From positions 1-14,781 of the forward strand of contig JARGOJ010000097.1 of assembly GCA_029210225.1 (NCBI GenBank): a stretch of DNA of 14,781 nt, written 5' to 3'. Origin of the DNA: Planctomycetota bacterium (GTDB lineage: Bacteria; Planctomycetota; J058; JARGOJ01). Under the pieces are notes generated by a model. The model saw only the letters and a program-made list of their open reading frames with translations. It searched no databases and had not been told where the DNA came from. This document shows positions 7,070 through 14,177 of this stretch, in pieces; within the stretch, counting starts at the first letter, position 1, and each line of letters begins with the position of its first letter. A program made the position numbers and the translations under genes.

Positions 7070-9136
7070 GAACTTAAACTTCTCTCCAGGCTTCCCGGCG
7101 TAAAACCAGATCTCATTGAAGAGATCCAAGTTGTTAATGGTGTTGTGTCCAGGATTGAAGTAGGCCGTCATATCGTTCATGACATTGACAGTCATTGTGT
7201 TCCAACGCCCGCCTTCAACGACGCCAAAGTTCTTGGCGAAGTAGCGTCCGCTTTGGTTGTTATTGTCCGTTTGAGTCGCGTTGTTCATTTGAATGAGAAT
7301 TGGCGCAGACTTAGGCAGATAATAGGAAAACTTAACGTGAAGATCTTCCGTCACCCGGAAGGCGCCGAAGCGGCCCTTGGGTAGGTGAGCGAGAAGGCCC
7401 CAATACTTGCTGTCTTTAGCAGGGAGGCCTTTGATAGACCACCCTCCATTGGCGTTGCGGACTCGGTCACCAATGAACTTGTTCTTGCCGCGTTCAAAGT
7501 TGGCCTGAAAGACAATGACCCTACGAGGACGAACATTTCGGCTCCACTTGGCAGCGCGAGCTTTGCCGCTCGCCTTCGGAGCTTGGCGATACTTCGCGAC
7601 AAAGGCTTGTCCCACAGCGAGGGGCGCGCTTTGTCCAGCGGTGTAGTTGCAAAACACTTGGCCTGTGTAGACGTTCGTGGTTGTTTTATCTTTATCAACT
7701 TCGACGCCAAAAGTAGAGGTTCCGGAGCTGAAGCTTGAATGGGGAGTTCGAATGACAAAGCGTTGCGGGCTGAAGTTACGATCATAATCGCAGTGAATCT
7801 TACCCTTGCCCAGGCCGAGGACCGGGCCGTCTTTAGCGCCTTCGATACGCACATTCGTTTTATCCGCAAGGCAAAGATCGAGCTCTGTACCTGCGCTGAG
7901 TGTTAAGAATACCGGGCCACCACGAGCACGAATTTCGTCTCCGGGAGCGACCTCGACCATGGCCTTGCCGCGCTTCACAGCTTGCCACTGATCTTCCCCA
8001 GCCTTCTTCACCGCAAGCTGCCCAACAATACGGCTTGACGCAATGGTCATTTGACCGCCGTCACTTGTTGTTTGTCTTCGAGCGAAGGCATCAACCGGAT
8101 CGAAATCAGGTTCAACTTCTGGCTTGGCAGGCTCGTCAACCTTCTTCTCAAGGCGAGGCTTAACATTCGTCTCGACCTTTTTGCCAGGCTCTTTTGCTTC
8201 TGGTGTGACCTTAGGAACGACGATCTCTGGATCGGGCTTAGGATCGAGCTTAGGAAACTCGAGAGGCAACTCAGGTTCTTCAACGTCGACTTTTTTGTCT
8301 TCGACGGGGTTCTTAGGAGCCGTCTTCGACTTGTCCCGGCCTTTCACGTCAGACACGAGCGTCGACTTTCCTGCCGGCGCTTTCTTAGTCTTGGCGGTAT
8401 TGTTGTTAGGTCCAGTTGTATTCTTATTAGAGGTGAACAAGACAACCATGAGCAGGAGGGCCGCAGCGGCCGCCATTCCTGAAAGGATAGTCGACATGGA
8501 CGAACGTTCGAGGTGAACTCGACGACGAGAGCCTGATTGATGTGAGCGACGCTTGCGACCGCTGGCTCTGCGCGAGCCCGTTCCTCGTCTCTTCCGTTTT
8601 GATTCTGTGGTCGACCCATGATCTTCTTGAAGCTCGGCGATAACAGCATCGCGCTGAGCATCGCTCTTTCGAGAGAGCTCTGTTGCTGGACGGGGGCCCG
8701 TGACAATAGCCGTGCTGTCTGTCCCAAGATGTTTGTTCCAGGGACTTTCACTCTCGGTTTTATTTAGGTTCAGGAGACGAGATCGAAGACTACTGTGGGG
8801 CGCCTTGATGCGTCCGGCTTCGAAATCGTTAACGCTCGCCTCGATGATGGCCGCTTCGTCGCCGCAAGTTTCGCACTCTTCGAGGTGTACACCACCCCCT
8901 GCCTTGGCGAGGGCAAAGAGCATGTCTCGACCTTCCAAGTGATTTTGAGTGGCGCGTTTCTCCGGCGACCAGATGCTCTGGTCGCTCAGCCAACGCTCAG
9001 CCATTTGGGTGTCCCTAATAAACGCACGGCAGCTCTCACAACTTTGGCGATGTTTATCCAAAGCCATTCTCTGAGCGGCTGGCATAGGGCTCTGCCCAAG
9101 CAGACTTAATAATTCTTCAGGAGCCGGACAAGCCAC
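7028..9136 (-). CDS. zinc-finger/FecR-domain transmembrane protein with C-terminal beta-rich domain
   Basis: A 702-residue single-pass membrane protein. The cytoplasmic N-terminus has two anti-sigma-type HxxxCxxC motifs: H29-C33-C36 and H84-C88-C91. A strongly basic stretch (180-212) precedes the membrane segment (about 214-235), which fixes the N-terminus inside. Then come a long Lys/Pro/Glu linker (238-345), a FecR-like region (about 370-515, with VEVAPGDEIRARGG and FVIRTPHSSFSSGTSTFGVEV-type strands) and a C-terminal beta-rich domain (about 540-700, FQANFERG to NIEVFRK) resembling a carbohydrate-binding jelly roll. FecR proteins relay envelope signals to ECF sigma factors, and HxxxCxxC domains bind such sigmas, but no sigma gene is adjacent; glnE lies upstream. 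The GTG start is set by AAGGAG 7 bases upstream. Function is inferred; the architecture is seen directly. The C-terminal domain call is tentative. Confidence 0.85.
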   Translation of the reverse strand: MACPAPEELLSLLGQSPMPAAQRMALDKHRQSCESCRAFIRDTQMAERWLSDQSIWSPEKRATQNHLEGRDMLFALAKAGGGVHLEECETCGDEAAIIEASVNDFEAGRIKAPHSSLRSRLLNLNKTESESPWNKHLGTDSTAIVTGPRPATELSRKSDAQRDAVIAELQEDHGSTTESKRKRRGTGSRRASGRKRRSHQSGSRRRVHLERSSMSTILSGMAAAAALLLMVVLFTSNKNTTGPNNNTAKTKKAPAGKSTLVSDVKGRDKSKTAPKNPVEDKKVDVEEPELPLEFPKLDPKPDPEIVVPKVTPEAKEPGKKVETNVKPRLEKKVDEPAKPEVEPDFDPVDAFARRQTTSDGGQMTIASSRIVGQLAVKKAGEDQWQAVKRGKAMVEVAPGDEIRARGGPVFLTLSAGTELDLCLADKTNVRIEGAKDGPVLGLGKGKIHCDYDRNFSPQRFVIRTPHSSFSSGTSTFGVEVDKDKTTTNVYTGQVFCNYTAGQSAPLAVGQAFVAKYRQAPKASGKARAAKWSRNVRPRRVIVFQANFERGKNKFIGDRVRNANGGWSIKGLPAKDSKYWGLLAHLPKGRFGAFRVTEDLHVKFSYYLPKSAPILIQMNNATQTDNNNQSGRYFAKNFGVVEGGRWNTMTVNVMNDMTAYFNPGHNTINNLDLFNEIWFYAGKPGEKFKFLVDNIEVFRKVYR

Positions 9137-9143
9137 GGCATAT

Positions 9144-9149
9144 CTCCTT
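9144..9149 (-). promoter_or_regulatory. ribosome binding site that decides the GTG start of the FecR-domain gene
   Basis: AAGGAG on the minus strand sits 7 bases before GTG (9134-9136). An ATG at 9139-9141 is only 2 bases from this site and opens a different frame of 11 codons ending in TAA, so the GTG is preferred. Confidence 0.65.
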
Positions 9150-9242
9150 CCTGAAGAATTTAGCCAATGACTTGGTCTTTTCGTGCAAAAAGATCGAAAT
9201 AAAACTGAGAAAAGTTATTCGAACGCAAAAGCAGGTCGAAAC

Positions 9243-9259
9243 GAGACTTAGGGAGTCCC
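9243..9259 (-). terminator. weak stem-loop after glnE
   Basis: On the minus strand GGGACT and AGTCTC form a 6-pair stem (one G-T pair) with a 5-base loop, 15 bases after the glnE stop. It is followed by GTTTCG rather than a real T-run. At best a weak terminator; read-through into the FecR-domain gene is possible. Confidence 0.22.
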
Positions 9260-9274
9260 AGCTAGATTCGGATC

Positions 9275-12142
9275 TCAGGCTTGTGATTTGCTTTCCTCCC
9301 GGCCTATGATCCCGCGACAAATTCGCAAGATCTCCGACCGCTGAAATTGCAATTCCTCAAGGAAGTTCTCTTCCGCTCGGTTCGCGGTGTCAACATATCC
9401 GAGCCGTAGGGCCAGAGCTCTTTGGGCTTTAGCGAGCTTTGGCAGCAATGCGCTAGGTTGCCCCTCAAGAACCCTCAATCGAGCGTTGACGGTTGTTAAA
9501 TACTGATAGCCGGTCAACAAACCTTGGGTCTCGCTCCGCGTGAGAAAATCGTGTTGCCTCAACGCCATGATGAGCTCGGCGGTGTTTGCTTTCCTCAAAT
9601 CTGGATAGTCGCTCCTATGCGACAAGGAAAAGGCGGAGGTTACAAATTCGACATCGGCCAGTCCTCCAGGACCGACCTTCAGGTTGCGCGCCTCGCGGCT
9701 CTTAATCTGCTTCTCACGCATGGTTCGAATGTTTTTCCAAAGGCCTTCATTGCATCCTTCCTCGCAAGCCTTAAGAATTTGGATGCTGGCCAGCCTCCCA
9801 AACTCAACCTCACCAGCAACCGGACGAATTTTGCTCAGCGCGAGACGCTCCCAGTTGGCGGCGTTCTCTCCTTTGTTTATCCCAGCATAATACCGCGTCG
9901 CTTTGCTCAACGAGCTGACGAGGAGACTCTTGGAGCCTCCGGGTCGAAGGCGAGGATCAATTGGAGCAAGGTCACTGCCAAACTCTTTGCGAGAACCGAA
10001 GGTGATCAACTCTTGAACCAGATGGTGATAAAAGCGCTGAGCTGTCGTTCCGTCCGGAGTCTTCCCGTTCCCTTCATAGATAAAGAGCAGGTCGTAGTCG
10101 GAGCCGTAAGTGATCTCCGAGCCGCCTAGTTTTCCCACGGCCATGACGGCGAAGGACACAAGCTCACCACTCTCGGTTCGAGGTCGATCTTTGTATCGAC
10201 TCTCCAGAGCGCGATAGGCCAGGGTGAGCAGTCCGTTTATCAAACCATCCGCGACAAAGCTGAGATCTCTCCCGGTGTTTTGCACATTGTAGCGACCGCT
10301 CAAATCATGAATCCCCGTGTGCAGAGTGTTGATTGCCGCCATGTTCGTCAAGCCGAGGTGAGGGTCGGGTCTATTGAGGGCGAGCGCCAACTCCCTATCA
10401 ATACTCTCCTTCGTGACTCTCTGATTTGTCTGTAAGCGATCGATGACTTCGTCGAGCACTCCGGGGCGTCTTGCGAGGGATTGAATGAGGAAATCGCTGG
10501 TTTCCGCGAGGCGAATGAAGATCTTAAGGGTGTCGTCCTTTTGCAGGAGTAATTGGAGAAAGGTCGCCTTGGCGCCCAGGGTTTCCACCGCACGAGTTAG
10601 ATTCTTAAGGGTTCGATCAGGATCGCTCGTCTTCGAGATGGCCTCGACTAAGGTCGGCGCGAGACCAGCGAGAAGAGTGCGAGCCCGGCCGGAGGGGGCC
10701 AGGAGAGGATTATTCTCGTGACCGAGTTTGACAAGATTTTTGAGCGCGACTTTGCCGTTCTCAAATCCCTGATCCTGCATAAACTGGATGCCCGCGGTGC
10801 TTTTGGGGTCTTGTTGCAAGATGGCATCTTGGAACGAGCGGCTCTCATCGGCATCGGAGCTTTGTGAAAAAGGAGTTTGAAGGACATCAGCGAGGAAAGA
10901 TTGGGCAAAGCGCCGATGGGCGATGAAGGCCTCATCAAAGCTCTTCAGATCCATCTGAAACGGGTAGGCAAGGATCGACCGTTGCTCCGGGTCACCTGGG
11001 ACAATCTCCTCTTCACGATCGTGCTTTAGTTGAAGGAGATGTTCGAGGGAGCGCTGAAAGATGTATGCCTCCCTGAGGGCATTTGCTTCTTTGGCCCAGA
11101 TAATTGATGAATTGGCAAGGGCGTCGATGGCTGCACACGTCTCCTTTGCGCGCAGCGATTCGTTCTCTTGACCATGGAGCATTTGAAGAAACTGCACAAC
11201 AAACTCAATCTCTCGGATGCCTCCGGGGCCTTGTTTCAAGTGCGCTTCTGGGTTCTTCACATCTTTAGCGGTGCGCTCGCGAAGCTTGACCAACTTTGTA
11301 ATCGATGACGCCTCGACTTTGTTGTCCCAGACGAAGGCATTCATTTCCTTTAAGAAGCGTGCGCCCACGTCGGCATCTCCCGCGAGATGACAAGCGCGAA
11401 CGAAGGCTTGCCGCTCCCAGCTTCGCCCTTGCTTTTGATAGTACTTCACGGCCGCTGCCAGGCTTGGAACCAAGGCTCCGGAACGACCATAGGGACGAAG
11501 ACGGAGATCGACACGGAACAGGCGGCCCGGGGCTTTGGCGCTTTCTAATTCTCGTGTGAGCAACCTCGCTCTATTTTCAAAGTCGGGGTTCTTCGATTCG
11601 CTGAGATAGAGAATGTCGATATCTGACGAATAATTGAGTTCCCATCCCCCGAGCTTGCCGAGGGCAATGACAGCAAATCCTTCCGTTAAATTGAGCCACT
11701 CCAGTCCGGTTTGGACGATCGCCGAGCTGAGGGTCGATAGCAGCGCTGAGGCTTGGCGGCTATCAATCTGAGGGACTTCTTCATTTTGGCATGTGATTTC
11801 GGCGGCGGCAATTTGCAGAGTCATGGCTCTACGGATTTGTCTTAGGGCTTCCCAATCATCGACTTTGTTTTTGGCGATCTCGGCGACGCTGGCTTGTATG
11901 TCATCGTGGCCGGGGCAGGGGAGTTCAAGGGTTGAGAGAAGGCTAGGTTGGAATTGAATCCACTCGCAGACGGCGCCGCCGAGGAGTGCGATGTCGGCTA
12001 GTTTTTTAAGGGCTTGATCGGTGAGAGCGTTGAGGCGATCTTGGTTTGACGTTTGTCGAGCGAGGAGTTCGAGTGTCAGCAGAGATTGCTTGTGAGGATG
12101 ATGTTTGACGGCGGCGTGAAAGCGTTCGTTGAGGAGGCTCAT
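9275..12142 (-). CDS. glnE: bifunctional glutamine synthetase adenylyltransferase/adenylyl-removing enzyme
   Basis: Adds AMP to, and removes it from, glutamine synthetase, tuning ammonium assimilation to nitrogen status, usually under PII control. The 955-residue protein is full length and has both nucleotidyltransferase halves. The N-terminal (adenylyl-removing) half has GKLGGWELNYSSDIDILYL (162-180), RVDLRLRPYGRSG (210-222) and GPGGIREIEFVVQ (305-317). The C-terminal (adenylylating) half has GKLGGSEITYGSDYDLLFIY (670-689), PIDPRLRPGG (727-736) and GPGGLADVEFV (824-834). Both SDxD metal-binding motifs are intact, so both activities are expected. The ATG at 12140-12142 has AAGGG 6 bases upstream. 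It appears to be transcribed alone or with the FecR-domain gene 138 bases downstream. No glnA or glnB is in the window. Identification is secure. Confidence 0.97.
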   Translation of the reverse strand: MSLLNERFHAAVKHHPHKQSLLTLELLARQTSNQDRLNALTDQALKKLADIALLGGAVCEWIQFQPSLLSTLELPCPGHDDIQASVAEIAKNKVDDWEALRQIRRAMTLQIAAAEITCQNEEVPQIDSRQASALLSTLSSAIVQTGLEWLNLTEGFAVIALGKLGGWELNYSSDIDILYLSESKNPDFENRARLLTRELESAKAPGRLFRVDLRLRPYGRSGALVPSLAAAVKYYQKQGRSWERQAFVRACHLAGDADVGARFLKEMNAFVWDNKVEASSITKLVKLRERTAKDVKNPEAHLKQGPGGIREIEFVVQFLQMLHGQENESLRAKETCAAIDALANSSIIWAKEANALREAYIFQRSLEHLLQLKHDREEEIVPGDPEQRSILAYPFQMDLKSFDEAFIAHRRFAQSFLADVLQTPFSQSSDADESRSFQDAILQQDPKSTAGIQFMQDQGFENGKVALKNLVKLGHENNPLLAPSGRARTLLAGLAPTLVEAISKTSDPDRTLKNLTRAVETLGAKATFLQLLLQKDDTLKIFIRLAETSDFLIQSLARRPGVLDEVIDRLQTNQRVTKESIDRELALALNRPDPHLGLTNMAAINTLHTGIHDLSGRYNVQNTGRDLSFVADGLINGLLTLAYRALESRYKDRPRTESGELVSFAVMAVGKLGGSEITYGSDYDLLFIYEGNGKTPDGTTAQRFYHHLVQELITFGSRKEFGSDLAPIDPRLRPGGSKSLLVSSLSKATRYYAGINKGENAANWERLALSKIRPVAGEVEFGRLASIQILKACEEGCNEGLWKNIRTMREKQIKSREARNLKVGPGGLADVEFVTSAFSLSHRSDYPDLRKANTAELIMALRQHDFLTRSETQGLLTGYQYLTTVNARLRVLEGQPSALLPKLAKAQRALALRLGYVDTANRAEENFLEELQFQRSEILRICRGIIGREESKSQA

Positions 12143-12211
12143 GGAGGACCCTTCGAGAGCAATTTATGAGTCTTGAGCATTTTAGCGGTAGCCGGAGGAA
12201 TAGCCCGGTAC

Positions 12212-12248
12212 AAAAAATCGCGAGACCGGTTTATTCAACCGGCCTCGC
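12212..12248 (-). terminator. rho-independent terminator of the toroid-protein gene
   Basis: On the minus strand GCGAG-G-CCGGTT, loop GAATA, AACCGG-T-CTCGC gives 11 pairs with one internal mismatch, followed by GA and six Ts (A-run at 12212-12217 on the plus strand). It lies 48 bases after the stop at 12296 and before glnE on the same strand, so it should separate these two transcripts. Confidence 0.85.
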
Positions 12249-12261
12249 CATCACGCACAAC

Positions 12262-12278
12262 AAAAGGTCGTCTCGACC
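12262..12278 (-). terminator. small second stem-loop upstream of the main terminator
   Basis: On the minus strand GGTCG-AGA-CGACC is followed directly by TTTT, 18 bases after the stop of the toroid-protein gene. The 5-pair stem is short; it may act in tandem with the stronger hairpin that follows. Confidence 0.4.
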
Positions 12279-12295
12279 AATGTTTTTAAGGTTCG

Positions 12296-13828
12296 CTACT
12301 TGTTTGCACGTTCGTAGCGATAGTAAATTTCAAGTGTCAGAGCGTTGATCGCGGTTGAGTAAACTCGTCCACCGGCGATACACCATTCTCCAACTGGATC
12401 CCAAGAGCCGTCTTCGCAGCCACCCTTGCGGTTGTATGGGAGAAGGGCTTTCTGCATGCTCTTGTTCCAAGACTTCCACTTTTGTCCACCGACTTGGAAC
12501 ATAGCGTAAGTGCCGTAATACCAGTAGTAGAAGTTGACCTTCTTGGTATTGCCTTTAGAGGGCCATGCTGGAGGATCTGCGAGGAGGAGCTTGGCGCCGT
12601 CTTTGATCTGGCCAGAAGAAGTCTTCTCACCGGTGAAGATACGGCAGATAACGGACACAGCGGTCATACAAGGAACTTCGTCAAACTTGCCCTTTTGGAC
12701 AGGAATGTATGAAGAGCCACCGCCAGCGCTTTGGTAACCCACAGCTCCGTTAGGACCTGTAGCGCGTTTGAACCAGTTTTGAGCGCCGCTGAAAGCTTCA
12801 GGGGGAACTTTAATTCCGCCGGTCTTTGCAGCTTTAAGAGCGAGAACCATCCAGCCGGTCACAGAGGTATCGTTGTTACCTGGCTTGATTCCGTATTTCC
12901 AACCCTGGCCGACGTTTTGTGCTTTGATGCAATAGTCGACAGCGCGCTGAGCGTATTTCTTGAGTTTGAAGTCACGGGATACAGCGAAGGCTTCACAGAG
13001 CGCCATTGTTGCAATAGCGTGGTTGTAAATCTCTTCTCCTTCGTGATAGCCGATGGAGCCGTCGCCTTTTTGCTGCTTCATGAGCCAGCGAAGGCCCTTG
13101 TTTACAGTGCGTTTGAAGGTTCCAAAGCGGTGGGTGTGGCCACTACCGAGGAAAGCGAGGAGAGCCATGCCGGTGATCCCGACGTCGTAGCGTTGGTCGC
13201 CGTTGTTGTGGCCTGCGCCGTCGCAGCGTCCTTTTTTACAGTTGTCGCGCCAGCCGTCTGTGTCCCATTTCCCGTCGGCGCTTTGGTGATTTCTGAGCCA
13301 ACGAAGCGCGGCGGTCACGGCGCTCTCGGTGCCTTCGGATCCACCTTCGTTTGCGAGAGATCCTTTACCCCAGCGTTGCCCGTAAGCACCAGCTGCTCCA
13401 CCACCAACACCATAGGCGTCGACAACAGATGTCGAGTCAAGGTTCTTATTAGAGAGGTTGGACATGTCCGTTCCCTTAGGAACTTCCTTAGTAATCTCAA
13501 CTTCTTCTTCGAGCACCACGATTGGCTTCTCGACAGGTTTTTCCGCCTGGATCTTTGGGGTCTTGTGCATGTCGCGCTTAAGTTTTTCGTCGAAGACCTG
13601 AGGCTTCACTTCGCGCTTAGTAATGACAATGGCTTTCTTCTGCTGTGAAGGCACGAAGAAGATAACAATTGTAAGAATGAAGAGACCGATCAAGTGAACC
13701 AGGGCGGAAACGCCGTATGAGGTTCCAAGAATCAGCATGAATTTGGATTTTTGATCCTCCGGAATAAATTCCTCGGCTTCATCTTCCATATCTTCGTCGT
13801 CGTAGTAGTCGTCGTCGTGCTTACCCAT
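12296..13828 (-). CDS. membrane-anchored prenyltransferase/squalene-oxidase-repeat (alpha/alpha toroid) protein
   Basis: A 510-residue protein. The N-terminus is a very acidic cytoplasmic tail (DDDYYDDEDMEDEAEE, 5-20). One membrane helix (about 37-59) follows, then a charged Lys/Pro/Glu/Val linker (60-118), a Gly-rich stretch (VGGGAAGAYGQRWGKG, 141-156), and an alpha/alpha-toroid domain (about 165-505) with repeats such as AVTAALRWLRNHQSADGKWD (170-189), GLRWLMKQQKGDGSIGY (245-261) and YCIKAQNVGQGWKYG (299-313). These QxxDGxW-type repeats match the squalene-cyclase/prenyltransferase fold, but the DxDD of type II cyclases is not seen, so it is probably non-catalytic and may bind proteins or surface ligands. 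The layout (short cytoplasmic part, one helix, charged extended linker) resembles TonB-type energy transducers. AAGGTG precedes the ATG. Transcription ends at a strong terminator. A paralogue lies directly upstream. Function unknown. Confidence 0.88.
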   Translation of the reverse strand: MGKHDDDYYDDEDMEDEAEEFIPEDQKSKFMLILGTSYGVSALVHLIGLFILTIVIFFVPSQQKKAIVITKREVKPQVFDEKLKRDMHKTPKIQAEKPVEKPIVVLEEEVEITKEVPKGTDMSNLSNKNLDSTSVVDAYGVGGGAAGAYGQRWGKGSLANEGGSEGTESAVTAALRWLRNHQSADGKWDTDGWRDNCKKGRCDGAGHNNGDQRYDVGITGMALLAFLGSGHTHRFGTFKRTVNKGLRWLMKQQKGDGSIGYHEGEEIYNHAIATMALCEAFAVSRDFKLKKYAQRAVDYCIKAQNVGQGWKYGIKPGNNDTSVTGWMVLALKAAKTGGIKVPPEAFSGAQNWFKRATGPNGAVGYQSAGGGSSYIPVQKGKFDEVPCMTAVSVICRIFTGEKTSSGQIKDGAKLLLADPPAWPSKGNTKKVNFYYWYYGTYAMFQVGGQKWKSWNKSMQKALLPYNRKGGCEDGSWDPVGEWCIAGGRVYSTAINALTLEIYYRYERANK

Positions 13829-13882
13829 GACTCACCTTTCTTCGCTTTACGCTCAGAGATCCATCTCTCTTTATAGGACCTA

Positions 13883-13910
13883 AGAATATATTCTCTTGAG
13901 AAATTGTCAA
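13883..13910 (-). promoter_or_regulatory. candidate promoter and palindrome before the toroid-protein gene
   Basis: On the minus strand a perfect TTGACA (13905-13910) is followed by TATTCT at a 16-base spacer, or TATATT at 14. The -10 region overlaps the perfect 12-base palindrome AGAATATATTCT (13883-13894), next to TTCTC-TT-GAGAA (13891-13902). The implied leader is about 45-50 bases. The palindromes could be an operator. Confidence 0.45.
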
Positions 13911-14116
13911 CATCGTTTTGTCAATCATTATGAACTTTTGACAATTGTGGATATTGATCGTTTGGCAATCACTGCTTCAGGTCTTGTTTTACTTGACTTT
14001 CGCCGGATTGCCGCTTTATTCTCAGTCTCGAATAAACTCTGTTGAAAGAACTGTTGTGCGTTTTGAGACACCCGAAACCGGAGGTCTCCTGACACACCGA
14101 ATGTTTAGATAGTATG

Positions 14117-14151
14117 CCAGGGCTTCTTTAACCCAAGAGGACCGGCCCTGG
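14117..14151 (-). terminator. stem-loop after the second toroid-protein gene
   Basis: CCAGGGC (14117-14123) and GCCCTGG (14145-14151) are perfect 7-base arms; TCTT and AAGA can pair inside the loop. It begins 26 bases after the stop at 14178 but is not followed by Ts on the minus strand. It may be a 3'-end stabilising hairpin or a terminator of a non-standard kind. Confidence 0.35.
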
Positions 14152-14177
14152 TTCCCGGAAATCTTGAAAACTTTGAT

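Larger units (their letters stand above)
13829..14177. other. 349-base spacer between the two toroid-protein genes
   Basis: No convincing gene lies here. It holds the candidate promoter of the downstream gene (13883-13910), an AT-rich stretch with four TTGNCAA motifs (starts at 13904, 13918, 13938 and 13962), a hairpin with GAGAC/GTCTC arms (14065-14088) and a second hairpin nearer the end of the upstream gene (14117-14151). Neither hairpin has a T-run on the minus strand. Confidence 0.6.

Noticed and set aside
9524..10129. Plus-strand open frame of 201 codons
   Set aside because: Antisense to the C-terminal catalytic half of glnE, which is intact.
12731..13648. Open frame of 305 codons on the plus strand
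   Set aside because: It lies fully antisense to the toroid-protein gene, which has clear family repeats, a ribosome binding site and a terminator.
13787..13819. GTC/GTA trinucleotide-rich tract resembling a simple repeat
   Set aside because: It is the coding sequence for the acidic Asp/Tyr/Glu tail of the toroid protein and needs no separate explanation, although slippage is possible.
12296..13828. Reading the toroid protein as an active squalene-hopene or terpene cyclase
   Set aside because: The DxDD acid motif is not visible and the protein has a membrane anchor with an extended linker; WDTDGW (188-193) does not fit the motif.
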